Shown: positions 1-8,314 of the stretch, in pieces
Layout of the letters: each line of letters opens with the position of its first letter
How positions within the stretch are numbered: the stretch's first letter is position 1
DNA from: Kiritimatiellales bacterium
GTDB taxonomy: Bacteria > Verrucomicrobiota > Kiritimatiellia > Kiritimatiellales > Pontiellaceae
Direction of reading: 5' to 3'
Length of the DNA stretch: 64,000 nucleotides
NCBI GenBank assembly: GCA_003246265.1
Contig: QKAU01000067.1
Span: forward strand, 124,001-188,000
Position numbers and translations under genes: made by a program
Notes under the pieces: model-generated
What the model was told of the DNA's origin: nothing
What the model saw: the letters and a program-made list of their open reading frames with translations, nothing else
The model's database searches: none

Positions 1-1141
1 TCTTTTCCGTACCCAGCTCGGCATACTTCTCGGCACCGTGTAGGATGATAACCGGTACACTGGCAAAGGTTTCCACATTGTTCAGCAGCGTTGGTTTACC
101 CCAGAGCCCCTTGATGGCGGGGAATGGGGGCCTAGGGCGCGGCTCGCCGCGGTTTCCCTCGATCGACGTGAGTAGCGCGGTTTCTTCGCCGCAGACGAAG
201 GCGCCGGATCCCATCCTGATTTCGAGATCGAAGTTGAATCCCGTTCCTAGGATGTCCGTTCCGAGCAGTCCATACTCCCGCGCCTGCTGAATGGCCTTCT
301 GAAGCCGTTCAATGGCAATGGGATACTCGGCCCGGCAGTAGACATAGCCGCGATCCGCTCCTATCGCGTATCCGGCAATGGCCATGCCTTCGATCACGCT
401 GTGAGGATCCCCCTCCAAGACGCTGCGATCCATGAAGGCCCCCGGATCCCCTTCGTCGGCATTGCATACCACGCACTTGGAGTCGGCAACCGCCTCCCGG
501 GTGAATTTCCATTTGAGTCCGGTTGGAAATCCGCCCCCACCCCGTCCTCGCAAACCGGACCGCAGGATGCTCTCAACCACGGTGGCCGAATCCATGCTCG
601 CAACCGCCTTTGCCAGCCCCTGATACCCCTTGGCGGCAATGTATTCGGTTATCTTGAGCGGATCGATGTTCCCGCAGTTGCGGAGAACCATCTTCTTCTG
701 GCGCTTGAAATAGTCGATTTCCGCGACATCGGCAACGGGCTTTCCGCTTTCGGCATCCTTGTGCAGCAGATGCGTAACTATTTGTCCACGCAAGAGATGC
801 TGCTCAACAATGCTCTTTGCATCGGCTGGCGTTATCCCCTGGTAGAAGACATTGTCAGGCATGATCTTGGCCACGGGACCCGCGGCACACGGCCCCATGC
901 ACCCTGTTTCCACGACGGTAGCCTTGTGCCCGAGGTCATGGGCGGCCAGCGCGTCCCTAAAGGCCTTGCAGATCTCCAGCGCACCGGACGCAAGGCAACC
1001 CCCGCCAACGCATACCAGGATCTCCCTGGTCGTATCGTCGTGGGACTTAGACAGTGTCTGATCCGCACGCATGCCGAGTTTCACCGCTTCCTGGTTCTGC
1101 AATTTCGTAAGTTCTGCGGGGGATGCGATCTTTTTGGACAT
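1..1141 (-). CDS. NuoF/HndC-like flavoprotein subunit (NADH-binding) of an electron-bifurcating hydrogenase or related complex, 3' end cut off by the window
   Basis: The frame is open from an ATG at 1141 to the window edge; the C-terminus is missing. The first ~110 residues form a thioredoxin-like 2Fe-2S domain (cysteines in CVGGGC and TGCMGPC). After this comes the NuoF core: the glycine-rich nucleotide loop RGRGGGGFPTG, then NADEGDPGAFMDR, then GSGAFVCGEETAL. The N-terminal ferredoxin-like extension is typical of HndC/HydB of [FeFe]-hydrogenase complexes rather than of respiratory NuoF, so I infer electron transfer between NAD(P)H and ferredoxin or H2. The gene starts 2 bp after the stop of the NuoE-like gene, so the two are almost certainly co-transcribed. 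The hydrogenase subunit itself would lie outside the window, and a formate dehydrogenase partner is an alternative. Confidence 0.9.
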   Translation of the reverse strand, partial: MSKKIASPAELTKLQNQEAVKLGMRADQTLSKSHDDTTREILVCVGGGCLASGALEICKAFRDALAAHDLGHKATVVETGCMGPCAAGPVAKIMPDNVFYQGITPADAKSIVEQHLLRGQIVTHLLHKDAESGKPVADVAEIDYFKRQKKMVLRNCGNIDPLKITEYIAAKGYQGLAKAVASMDSATVVESILRSGLRGRGGGGFPTGLKWKFTREAVADSKCVVCNADEGDPGAFMDRSVLEGDPHSVIEGMAIAGYAIGADRGYVYCRAEYPIAIERLQKAIQQAREYGLLGTDILGTGFNFDLEIRMGSGAFVCGEETALLTSIEGNRGEPRPRPPFPAIKGLWGKPTLLNNVETFASVPVIILHGAEKYAELGTEK

Positions 1142-1143
1142 GG

Positions 1144-1674
1144 CTACACCTTCTCCGCTGCAGTTTCATAATACGGGGCGAGCATCTGCTTGATGCGGGC
1201 GGGTTTGACGCGCTGGTGAACATCGTCATTGATCATGATTGCCGGCGCCAAACCGCAGGCTCCGAAGCATCTGGCTACTTCCAGCGAGAATCGCTTGTCC
1301 TCCGTGGTTTGACCCACATCGATTCCGAGTTCCTTCTTGATCGAGTCGAGAACTTGCTTGCCGCCGCGAACGTAACATGCCGTTCCGAGACATACCCTTA
1401 TGACATTTTCGCCCCGCGGCTGGGTCGAGAAGAATGAGTAGAAACCGACAACGCCAGCCACTTCGCTGTATGGCTTGTCCATTTTGGTCGCTATGTGGCG
1501 CAGCACCGCTTCCGGCAGATAGCCGTAGAGTCCCTGGGCGATCTGCAAAGCCGGTATCAACCCGCCATCCTTGTATTTGTATTCGTCTAAAATGGCATCC
1601 AGACGATCCAGCAGATGTATATCTTCGTTATTGCTTGTACACGTACATATTACACATTCATTATTGCTCGACAT
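1144..1674 (-). CDS. NuoE/HndA-like [2Fe-2S] subunit (24-kDa family)
   Basis: A thioredoxin-like ferredoxin subunit with the four cluster cysteines of the 24-kDa family: CLGTAC and CFGAC. The N-terminal helical part (ALQIAQGLYGYLP...) also matches NuoE. I chose the ATG at 1674 because GGGGTGG lies directly upstream; an in-frame ATG at 1686 is possible, and the longer frame to 1761 has no ribosome site. The first residues contain an odd Cys/Asn-rich stretch (NNECVICTCTSNNED) not seen in standard NuoE. Together with the downstream NuoF-like protein it should form the NAD(P)H-oxidising module of a bifurcating hydrogenase or similar enzyme. Confidence in the family is high; the complex identity is inferred. 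Confidence 0.9.
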   Translation of the reverse strand: MSSNNECVICTCTSNNEDIHLLDRLDAILDEYKYKDGGLIPALQIAQGLYGYLPEAVLRHIATKMDKPYSEVAGVVGFYSFFSTQPRGENVIRVCLGTACYVRGGKQVLDSIKKELGIDVGQTTEDKRFSLEVARCFGACGLAPAIMINDDVHQRVKPARIKQMLAPYYETAAEKV

Positions 1675-1782
1675 TACCCACCCCATGGTTCGTGTTCGTA
1701 CGGCATAACTTGCAAAAAGTCGACGTTCCAACATAGCCCACAGGACAGATAGATCAATCAATATCGATATTTATGGATCTAA

Positions 1783-1862
1783 ATTATACGAAATCCGCAT
1801 AAGCCGGGCGCATTAATGCATCATGTTGTTATTATGTCATTTATAATGACTGTTTTAGTCAT
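1783..1862 (-). promoter_or_regulatory. Candidate promoter with a triple GTCAT operator upstream of the NuoE/NuoF genes
   Basis: Reading the minus strand, a perfect TATAAT lies at 1788-1783, about 110 bp upstream of the NuoE-like start, with no good -35 hexamer. Upstream are three half-sites: GTCAT at 1836-1840, its inverse ATGAC at 1846-1850, and GTCAT at 1858-1862. They make two overlapping dyads; ATGACT-N5-AGTCAT at 1846-1862 is perfect. A weak -35 with a dyad upstream suggests an activator or redox-type regulator site, but the cognate protein is unknown. Confidence 0.4.
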
Positions 1863-2177
1863 GATTGCGGGCACCTTTTTCCTCAACCAACAACCTATTT
1901 TGTAGACCCAAGCCACCGTGCTATCGGTTATCCGATGTGGGCAAAGAGGAAGCGATGCTACACATACGCATAGCGGTTGGAACGTTGCCTTCAACTGTTT
2001 TTACCCCCGGCGCTGGCATCGAACGTCCCGATATTTTCCAGCTACTCCCTCCGTGAGGATCCTGAATTATAGTTATCCTTTAGATGGAGTCGTGCTGGAT
2101 TCAAGTGCAACCTGCACACCAATCCATCCATGGTCTAAAGTTAAAAGGACTGTCCGTAGTTTATTCCAGCCTTCTCC
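1863..2177. other. Intergenic stretch between mnmG and the NuoE/NuoF operon
   Basis: I see no credible gene on either strand between the operator-like repeats and the mnmG stop. Plus-strand frames here are shadows without a ribosome site or a recognisable product. A short ATCGG-TTAT-CCGAT hairpin is present near 1922-1935 but has no T tract, so no terminator for mnmG can be supported. Confidence 0.4.
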
Positions 2178-4088
2178 CTATGAACCAGAACTCTCTTTCT
2201 CCCTAATTTTTCGTAACGACATTTCAAGTATGGAAATATCGGAAGGATTAACTCCTGATATTCTCGTCGCCTGGCCAATTGTTTCCGGAAGAATTTTTTT
2301 CAATTTTTCACGCGCCTCAAAACGCAAGCTTTTCAATCTGTCGTATTCAAATCCTGAAGGAATGGGCATATGCTCCAGTCTGGCTGATCCCGCTATCCGC
2401 TCGTTCTCTCGCTTGATGTATCCGGCATATTTGACTTCGATTTCCACTTGCCGAATCACCTCCTCGTCCAACCCCTCTTCTTGGTGGCTCAAGTCAGCAT
2501 AGGTCATTTCAGGCCGCCGGAGCCACTGGGCCAAGGAGGATCCATCACGGTACACATTTTCTAGGCGCCTGCATTCCAAATTGATTTTCTGCTTTTTTTC
2601 TTCTATTTCAGCGATTTCCGTCGAGTCCACAATTCCAAGCTGCTTCGTTTTCTGAAGCAGACGAAAATAGACATTATCCTGTCGCAGTATCAACCGGTGC
2701 TCGGATCGGGACGTGAACATGCGATACGGTTCATCGGCACCCTTGGTAACCAGATCATCAATTAGTACACCGATATAGCTCTCATTCCTCCCCATAAGCA
2801 GTGGATCTCGACCCAGAGCCTTGAGTGCGGCGTTGGCGCCTGCAACAAATCCCTGTCCGGCAGCCTCCTCATAGCCGGTCGTTCCATTGATTTGTCCTGC
2901 GAAATAGAGGTTTTCTACCCGCTTGGTCTCCAGGGTATGGCAGAGTTGCCGAGGATCCGAAAAATCATATTCGATGGCATATCCCGGACGGAGTATTTCC
3001 GCATGCTCGAGACCCGCTATGGAATGGATCATCTTCGCCTGGATATCTTCAGGCAGGCTGTTGGACGTCCCATTGGGATAGAGGCGAACCGTTGTTCTTC
3101 CTTCTGGCTCAATGAAGACGTGGTGGGCGTCGCGACCGGGGAATTTGACGATCTTATCCTCTATGGAGGGGCAATACCGAACGCCGGTGCCTTCAACCAT
3201 GCCGCCATACATGGAACTTTTATTGAGGTTTTCAGCAATGATCTGGTGGGTATTCTCATTGGTATGCGTCAACCAACAGGAGATCTGCTCGCTGCCTGGC
3301 ATCCAGGGATGCAGCGCCTCGTGTTCCACGTGGAACATCGCACGGGGATCATTTTTGCTTTCACTTCCTTGTTCCACGTGGAACATTTTCCACTCCTTGC
3401 GCGCCTTGCTGGAAAAGAAGGGGGGCGGGTGGTCTCCGGGTTGTTGCACCATTTTGGAATAATCAACGGTATTCTTGTGGAGGCGCGGTGGCGTTCCGGT
3501 TTTAAGCCGGCCAAGCTCAAATCCAAGCGACAGGAACGAGGTGGAAAGCTCTTCCGATGAAGCCTCACCCATTCGCCCCTGTGGAATGCTCTTCATCCCA
3601 ATCAATACTCGGCCACGCAGGAACGTTCCCGTGCACACGACCACGGTAGTTGCATCGATATCACCCGAGTTCTTGGTCTTAATGCCCTTTATCCTACCGC
3701 CTTGCGTCCTGATTTCGGTAACAATGTCGTCCATTAGGACAAGGTTTTGCTGCATGGAAAGAACTGCTTGTATCCGCAGGGGAAATCTGTCCTTGTCGCA
3801 TTGCAACCGATTCGATTGAACCGCAGGCCCCTTTCGCGTATTGAGCATTCGGTACTGGATTCCCGTATAGTCCGCATTTCTCCCCATTTCTCCCCCAAGA
3901 GCATCCAGTTCTGAGACAATATGCGATTTAGCAATTCCACCAACGGATGGATTGCAGGGAAGACGACCGATCAGTTTTCTATCCAAAGTGACCAGTAGCG
4001 TCTTCGCTCCCAAACGGGCGGCGGCCAATGCGGCCTCATACCCTGCGTGCCCCCCCCCGACCACCACGACGTCATATAAAGTCTTCAT
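2178..4088 (-). CDS. mnmG: tRNA uridine-5-carboxymethylaminomethyl modification enzyme MnmG (GidA), with an in-frame insert carrying parS sites
   Basis: FAD-dependent enzyme that with MnmE installs the cmnm5/nm5 group on the wobble uridine of certain tRNAs. Visible are the Rossmann FAD motif [10 protein letters not shown] near the start, [51 protein letters not shown] and the helical C-terminus. The length is 636 aa, close to the family. The extra ~35 residues between the PPPFFSS segment and the SCWLTHTNE segment (about 228-262) hold two MFHVE(Q/H) hexapeptides that are translations of parS palindromes. The ATG at 4088 matches the family N-terminus, though its ribosome site is weak. Location close to dnaA/dnaN is the classical arrangement. 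Confidence 0.97.
   Translation of the reverse strand: MKTLYDVVVVGGGHAGYEAALAAARLGAKTLLVTLDRKLIGRLPCNPSVGGIAKSHIVSELDALGGEMGRNADYTGIQYRMLNTRKGPAVQSNRLQCDKDRFPLRIQAVLSMQQNLVLMDDIVTEIRTQGGRIKGIKTKNSGDIDATTVVVCTGTFLRGRVLIGMKSIPQGRMGEASSEELSTSFLSLGFELGRLKTGTPPRLHKNTVDYSKMVQQPGDHPPPFFSSKARKEWKMFHVEQGSESKNDPRAMFHVEHEALHPWMPGSEQISCWLTHTNENTHQIIAENLNKSSMYGGMVEGTGVRYCPSIEDKIVKFPGRDAHHVFIEPEGRTTVRLYPNGTSNSLPEDIQAKMIHSIAGLEHAEILRPGYAIEYDFSDPRQLCHTLETKRVENLYFAGQINGTTGYEEAAGQGFVAGANAALKALGRDPLLMGRNESYIGVLIDDLVTKGADEPYRMFTSRSEHRLILRQDNVYFRLLQKTKQLGIVDSTEIAEIEEKKQKINLECRRLENVYRDGSSLAQWLRRPEMTYADLSHQEEGLDEEVIRQVEIEVKYAGYIKRENERIAGSARLEHMPIPSGFEYDRLKSLRFEAREKLKKILPETIGQATRISGVNPSDISILEMSLRKIREKESSGS
3322..3337. 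promoter_or_regulatory. parS centromere site (inside mnmG)
   Basis: TGTTCCACGTGGAACA is a perfect 16-bp palindrome and matches the parS consensus bound by chromosomal ParB proteins (TGTTnCACGTGnAACA type). It encodes residues 251-256 (MFHVEH) of MnmG. parA/parB are not in this window. Confidence 0.9.
3370..3385. promoter_or_regulatory. Second parS centromere site (inside mnmG)
   Basis: An identical perfect palindrome, TGTTCCACGTGGAACA, starting exactly 48 bp (16 codons) from the first, so both keep the MnmG frame. It encodes residues 235-240 (MFHVEQ). The pair would nucleate a ParB partition complex near the origin. Confidence 0.9.
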
Positions 4089-4304
4089 TTTAATAGCCCG
4101 TTGTTATTATCTTTACTTTCATATCGTCTCATCCCGTAATACAGTGGTCAATAATGTGTTATGAATAATAATACTCCGTACTGATTGGTTGATTCGATCC
4201 CCGTGCGCAAGAACGATTTCCATATCTTCATCCAGTCCTGCCAGAATAGGTGTTTGAGTTATGGTCGAATCGCGTTAGCATCGGAATGGAAACGGAGTCT
4301 ATCC

Positions 4305-5153
4305 ATGAATGTCATGATTTCAGGATCATCGGGCCTCATCGGGTCGTCCTTGCGAGCCCGCCTCCAAGGGGACGGGCATACTGTGATCCGTCTTTCCCGC
4401 TCCATAGGAGCCGACACGGAGTTTTCAGGTGTCGATGCCGTCGTGCATCTCGCCGGGGAAGGCATCGCCGATGGTCGATGGACAAAAGGGAAGAAGCGCA
4501 GCATAGAGGAGAGCCGGGTGTCCGGAACACATGCCCTCGCAACGCTTATGGCCAAGGCCGAGATCAAACCGACTGTTTTTATAAGCGCATCAGCCATAGG
4601 ATACTATGGAAACCGTGATAATGATGTTATAGATGAAAATAGCCCCATTGGAACTGGCTTTCTGAGCGATGTTTGCAAAAAATGGGAGGGGGCCAGCAGG
4701 CCAGCCCAAGAAGCCGGTATCCGCACTGTTTTGATTCGTACGGGAATCGTGCTAAGCACGAAGGGTGGGGCGCTATCCAAAATGCTACCTCCATTCAGAT
4801 TGGGGCTGGGAGGCATGATTGGCAACGGGAGACAATTCATGAGCTGGATTAGTTTGGAGGATGAAATTAACGCCATTCTGCATGTTATCGGAACTAAAAT
4901 GATCTCCGGTCCGGTGAATCTCGTTTCTCCCAGACCTGTCACCAATAGGGAATTTACGAGGGTATTGGGAAAAATTCTTAAGCGACCGGCCTTCTTCCCT
5001 CTTCCTTCCTGCGCCGTTCGGTTGCTTTTCGGAGAAATGGGTACTGAACTCTTGCTCTCCAGTACTCGTGTGTTTCCAAAGAAACTGGTGGGATCCGGGT
5101 TCGCATTCAACGATGAAAACTTGGAACAGGCCCTCACGAGGATATTGAAGTGA
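4305..5153 (+). CDS. TIGR01777-type NAD(P)-dependent epimerase (SDR39U1/YfcH-like)
   Basis: Extended short-chain dehydrogenase fold of 282 aa. The nucleotide loop is SGSSGLIGSSL at the extreme N-terminus, followed by VVHLAGEGIADGRW, SASAIGYYG (catalytic Tyr region) and WISLEDEINAI, which is the signature of the YfcH group. The ATG at 4305 is chosen because ACGGAG sits 7 bp upstream and the Rossmann strand starts right there; a longer frame to 4185 adds unrelated residues. It is the first of three overlapping plus-strand genes and is divergent from mnmG. The substrate is not known for this family. Confidence 0.88.
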   Translation: MNVMISGSSGLIGSSLRARLQGDGHTVIRLSRSIGADTEFSGVDAVVHLAGEGIADGRWTKGKKRSIEESRVSGTHALATLMAKAEIKPTVFISASAIGYYGNRDNDVIDENSPIGTGFLSDVCKKWEGASRPAQEAGIRTVLIRTGIVLSTKGGALSKMLPPFRLGLGGMIGNGRQFMSWISLEDEINAILHVIGTKMISGPVNLVSPRPVTNREFTRVLGKILKRPAFFPLPSCAVRLLFGEMGTELLLSSTRVFPKKLVGSGFAFNDENLEQALTRILK

Positions 5154-5509
5154 AAAGAAGCGATGCCCTTGAGAAAATACACCGCGATATCGCCGGCAGA
5201 GAGAAGGGATATCGCGCACAAGCCCTGAAACTATTCCCCCATGTGTGCGCAAGCTGCGGACGTTCCTTCCAAGGGAAGGATCTCAAATCTCTAACCGTCC
5301 ACCACAAGGACCACAACCACGATTACAATCCTCCAGATGGCAGCAATTGGGAGCTTCTTTGCCTCTATTGCCACGACCATGAGCACGAAAAGCACAAGAT
5401 GAAGGGTTTTTCAGATGGAAGGTCCGAACAGGGCTTCAGGAGCGGTGGATTTACCGCCTTTGAAAAACTGGACCAACTGATCAAGCCCAACGGGAACCAT
5501 GACAACTAG
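5150..5509 (+). CDS. YajD-like HNH nuclease family protein
   Basis: 119 aa with a CASC zinc knuckle at about 29-32, LTVHHKDHNHDYNPPDGS in the middle and CLYCHDHEHEKH at the end. This is the layout of the small YajD group of HNH proteins. The start is a GTG whose last bases overlap the upstream TGA, pointing to translational coupling with the epimerase gene. The cellular role of YajD proteins is not established. No toxin, restriction or phage neighbour is present, so a housekeeping DNA or RNA role is more likely than mobile-element function. Confidence 0.85.
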   Translation: MKRSDALEKIHRDIAGREKGYRAQALKLFPHVCASCGRSFQGKDLKSLTVHHKDHNHDYNPPDGSNWELLCLYCHDHEHEKHKMKGFSDGRSEQGFRSGGFTAFEKLDQLIKPNGNHDN

Positions 5510-6479
5510 AACCAGATGCATCCTTTGTCCAAAAGGATGCGAACTGAGGCCGGATCAAACAGGCGATTGCGGCGTCCGACGCAACATCGGTGGAAAAATT
5601 GTTTGCACTACCTACGGACTACCTTGCTCGCTACATGTCGATCCGGTTGAAAAAAAACCCTTGTACCATTTCCTTCCCGGCACTTCGATTCTCTCCATGG
5701 CCACGAGGGGATGCAACCTTCATTGCAAGCAGTGCCAGAATTGGCATATTTCCCAAGCTGGAAAGTCGCGACAGGACGTAATCAACAAGGTTTTTCCGGT
5801 CGATTTGAGTGACATGGCACTCGCAAACCACTGTCCATCGATTGCATATACCTATACCGAACCCTTGGTCTCGTTTGAATACACCTATGATTGCTGCGTG
5901 GCGGCCAAGGATCGTGGAGTAAGAAATGTCCTCGTAACCGCAGCATACATCAATCCGAACCCGCTGCGAAAAATTTGCCGCTTTGTTGACGCCGCCAACG
6001 TCGACCTAAAATCCTTCGACGAAAACTTCTACCATTCCATCTGCGGAGCCGCTCTCAAACCGGTGCTCAAGGCATTGATCTTAATGAAGGAAAGCGGAAT
6101 CCTGCTCGAAATCACCAACTTGATTATTCCTACCCTCAACGACTCCGAGGAGGAGACCGGAAAACTATGCCGATGGGTAGCGGAACACCTCGGCAGAGAA
6201 ACTCCCATCCACTTTTCTCGATTTTACCCGCATAATCAATTGATGCATCTTCCGCCCACAGCGACCACTACGCTCCTCAGGGCCAGGGAAATCGCGCGCG
6301 AGGAAGGACTGATGTTCGTCTACGTCGGCAATATGGATAACAGGGAAGGGGAGGGAACCTGGTGCCCATCATGCGGAACGATGCTTGTTGAGCGGTCGGG
6401 TTACCGGATTGTCGATAACCTGCTTGAAATGGGCCGCTGCCCAAGATGTTCAACCCCTATTCACGGCATATGGGAGTGA
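5499..6479 (+). CDS. Radical SAM enzyme of the AmmeMemoRadiSam / PflA-like group (AmrS type)
   Basis: 326 aa. The N-terminus begins with a CILCPKGCELRPDQTGDC zinc-type region, followed by a radical SAM CxxxCxxC motif with Cys72, Cys76 and Cys79. A rubredoxin-like CPSCG...CPRC element closes the protein. This arrangement fits the 'AmmeMemoRadiSam system radical SAM enzyme' group within COG1180, whose reaction is not settled. Usual AMMECR1 and Memo partners are not in the window. The start overlaps the HNH gene by 11 bp, so the three genes form one transcription unit. It is not a sulfatase-maturating enzyme by motif layout, so it should not be linked to the sulfatase at 45.8 kb. Confidence 0.85.
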   Translation: MTTRTRCILCPKGCELRPDQTGDCGVRRNIGGKIVCTTYGLPCSLHVDPVEKKPLYHFLPGTSILSMATRGCNLHCKQCQNWHISQAGKSRQDVINKVFPVDLSDMALANHCPSIAYTYTEPLVSFEYTYDCCVAAKDRGVRNVLVTAAYINPNPLRKICRFVDAANVDLKSFDENFYHSICGAALKPVLKALILMKESGILLEITNLIIPTLNDSEEETGKLCRWVAEHLGRETPIHFSRFYPHNQLMHLPPTATTTLLRAREIAREEGLMFVYVGNMDNREGEGTWCPSCGTMLVERSGYRIVDNLLEMGRCPRCSTPIHGIWE

Positions 6480-6730
6480 CTCTCACCCGAATTTCCCATT
6501 GATTTGACGAACTCGGCCAACTCCTCGGCAGTAAGGTCTTCCATCTTCAACCCCGCTTGCTTCAGATAGTTTTCTATGCGCTCGATGAATTGATGCATGA
6601 ATTCGTGGCTCTCATCGGATCCCATCAGAACATCGAATCGTTCCCCATGGGTTATCCGTACATGCCCATCTTCCGCATCGAATCCGATACCCAGCAGCCT
6701 CACAATCCGTTTTTGTCCACCACTGCCCAT
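6461..6730 (-). CDS. Small acidic protein of unknown function
   Basis: 89 aa, not recognised. The sequence is charged and predicted mostly helical, with a basic N-terminus (GSGGQKRIVRLLG), a middle segment rich in His/Glu/Phe, and an acidic end (MEDLTAEELAEFVKSM). It overlaps the 3' end of the radical SAM gene by 19 bp tail to tail and lies on the strand of dnaN. Coding is supported by the amphipathic, non-shadow composition and a sensible start, but no family can be named. Confidence 0.65.
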   Translation of the reverse strand: MGSGGQKRIVRLLGIGFDAEDGHVRITHGERFDVLMGSDESHEFMHQFIERIENYLKQAGLKMEDLTAEELAEFVKSMGNSGESHSHMP

Positions 6731-6791
6731 TTTTTACACAAACCTGCTTGCACGCCTAATGCTTAATGGATAGGTTCCCGTACTCGTTTCC

Positions 6792-6865
6792 TGCCGAATG
6801 GTGTAATGGCAGCACAAGCGGCTCTGACCCGCTTAGTCTTGGTTCGAGTCCAAGTTCGGCAACCA
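6792..6865 (+). tRNA. tRNA-Gln (anticodon CTG), CCA encoded
   Basis: A full cloverleaf can be folded: acceptor TGCCGAA/TTCGGCA, anticodon stem AGCGG/CCGCT with loop CTCTGAC (anticodon CTG, reads CAG), T stem CTTGG/CCAAG with loop TTCGAGT, discriminator A and an encoded CCA at 6863-6865. U1-A72 is typical of glutamine tRNAs. Confidence 0.95.
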
Positions 6866-6907
6866 TTCCTTCCTATGACGGCCTCAGCTGCCTTCAAATT
6901 CACACGG

Positions 6908-8002
6908 CTAGCTCACGCGAATCGGCATGATCACATAAAGGAACGGTACGTTGCACTTTATTACACCCGGACTGAGTTCGTCGGAGAGCTCCATATAGAT
7001 CTCATCGCTATCTAGATGCTTTAACGGCGCCATCAGGAAGGCCGGGTTGAACGCGATGTTGATCTCTTTGCCATTGTACTTGATCGGCACGCTTTCCCTC
7101 GATTCCCCCACCTCGGGCGACGAGGTAAGCAGTTCCATGCGGTTTTCACGGATATGTATGCGTACCGAGGCGGCCTGGTCGTCCAGCATGAGGGAAACGC
7201 GGCGTACGGCGCCCATCAACATTTCACGGTCAACAGCGATGCGCTCTTCGCACTGGGAAGGGATTACCTGCCGGTAGTTGGGATAGGTGCCATCGATCAG
7301 CTTGGAGATGATGAAGATGTTGGAAAACTCGAAGGCCACCTGGGTCGTCGACGTCTTGATCGATACATCTCCTTCTCCATCGAGGGTCTTGATGAGTTCG
7401 CCAACGGTCTTGGTTGGGACAACGATGTCGACTTCGGCCTCTTCAGGCATATCGATCTCCTGCTCGACAAGCGCAAGACGGCGACCATCAGTGCACACTG
7501 CCGTTAGCTTGCCGTCGCGGAAGGACATGAACGATCCATTGAGAATGGCCCTCGATTCATCCGTCGACGCGGCATAGGAGGTTTTCTGGAGGATGTCCTG
7601 AAGGATACCCTGCTTCAGCGTATAGGAAAAGCTCTCCTCGAAGGAAGGCATGGGAGGAAAGTCATCCTTTGAGAGCCCTTCCAGCTTGCAGCTGTAGGCT
7701 CCGGATGTGATTTCAGCTACGTCGTCGTTTGAAACGCTGATTTCCACCTGGTGGCTTGGCAGATCCCGGCAGATGTTGAAAAAGCGCCTCGCCGGCAGGG
7801 TTGTAGCTCCGTTGCGGGCGATATCGGCCACCACGGTAGTACGGACACTGACCTCCATGTCGGTCGTGGTAAGCGACAGGTTTCCGTTGTTCGCCTCGAG
7901 CATAACGTTGGAAAGAATGGGGAGTGTAGTACGCTGCCCAACGATGGATTGGACTTTCTGCAGGGCCTCCAGGATCTGCTCCTTCTCGATGCTGAACTTC
8001 AT
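6908..8002 (-). CDS. dnaN: DNA polymerase III beta sliding clamp
   Basis: 364 aa with the three-domain beta-clamp pattern: MKFSIEKEQILEALQ at the start, LPILSNVMLEA, TCKL/EGLSKDDFP-type domain junctions, and the C-terminal FLYVIMPIRVS that matches the family MPMRL end. I chose the ATG at 8002 because AGGAGG lies 7 bp upstream; an in-frame TTG two codons earlier is inferior. The clamp tethers the replicative polymerase and many repair partners to DNA. It lies downstream of dnaA on the same strand with a 312-bp spacer that holds DnaA boxes, the ancestral origin arrangement. Confidence 0.97.
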   Translation of the reverse strand: MKFSIEKEQILEALQKVQSIVGQRTTLPILSNVMLEANNGNLSLTTTDMEVSVRTTVVADIARNGATTLPARRFFNICRDLPSHQVEISVSNDDVAEITSGAYSCKLEGLSKDDFPPMPSFEESFSYTLKQGILQDILQKTSYAASTDESRAILNGSFMSFRDGKLTAVCTDGRRLALVEQEIDMPEEAEVDIVVPTKTVGELIKTLDGEGDVSIKTSTTQVAFEFSNIFIISKLIDGTYPNYRQVIPSQCEERIAVDREMLMGAVRRVSLMLDDQAASVRIHIRENRMELLTSSPEVGESRESVPIKYNGKEINIAFNPAFLMAPLKHLDSDEIYMELSDELSPGVIKCNVPFLYVIMPIRVS

Positions 8003-8314
8003 TAACAAGCCTCCTGTAATAAAGGTATGTTCTATTTATATAATCACTATCCGTATAGGGTGTGGAAAACCGATACAAAACCTATCTATTTTCCGTAACA
8101 CCGTCACCTGTAAAAGATTAAAAACGTCAATAATCCTGTGGATAAGGTGGTGATAAGGGCAGAGTCCTGTTGAAAACCGGAAGTTGCCAAATCCATTGGC
8201 AGGATTTCCACAGCTTGTTCGGGTCTTGTCCACAGGAAGACCCGCTAAAAAATACCGGCGAGCAAGGGGTTAACGTGGTTAAAGGAAGGGATACCAGCCT
8301 TCGATTCCTGGCGT
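8003..8314. other. dnaA-dnaN spacer with DnaA boxes (possible oriC part)
   Basis: This gene-free spacer holds one perfect DnaA box, TTATCCACA (minus strand, 8137-8145), and near matches: TTTTCCACA (minus, 8061-8069), ATTTCCACA (plus, 8204-8212) and TTGTCCACA (plus, 8226-8234). It is richer in A/T around 8030-8130. It also must carry the dnaN ribosome site (AGGAGG before 8002). It is either part of the origin or an autoregulatory region for dnaN. Confidence 0.65.

Noticed and set aside
401-1171. 256-codon plus-strand open frame
   Set aside because: It is antisense to the NuoF-like gene, whose minus-strand translation has full family motifs.
5499-6479. Radical SAM gene as the maturase of the sulfatase
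   Set aside because: It has the AmmeMemoRadiSam layout, lacks the extra SPASM-type cysteine pattern of anaerobic sulfatase maturases, and lies 40 kb away in another operon.
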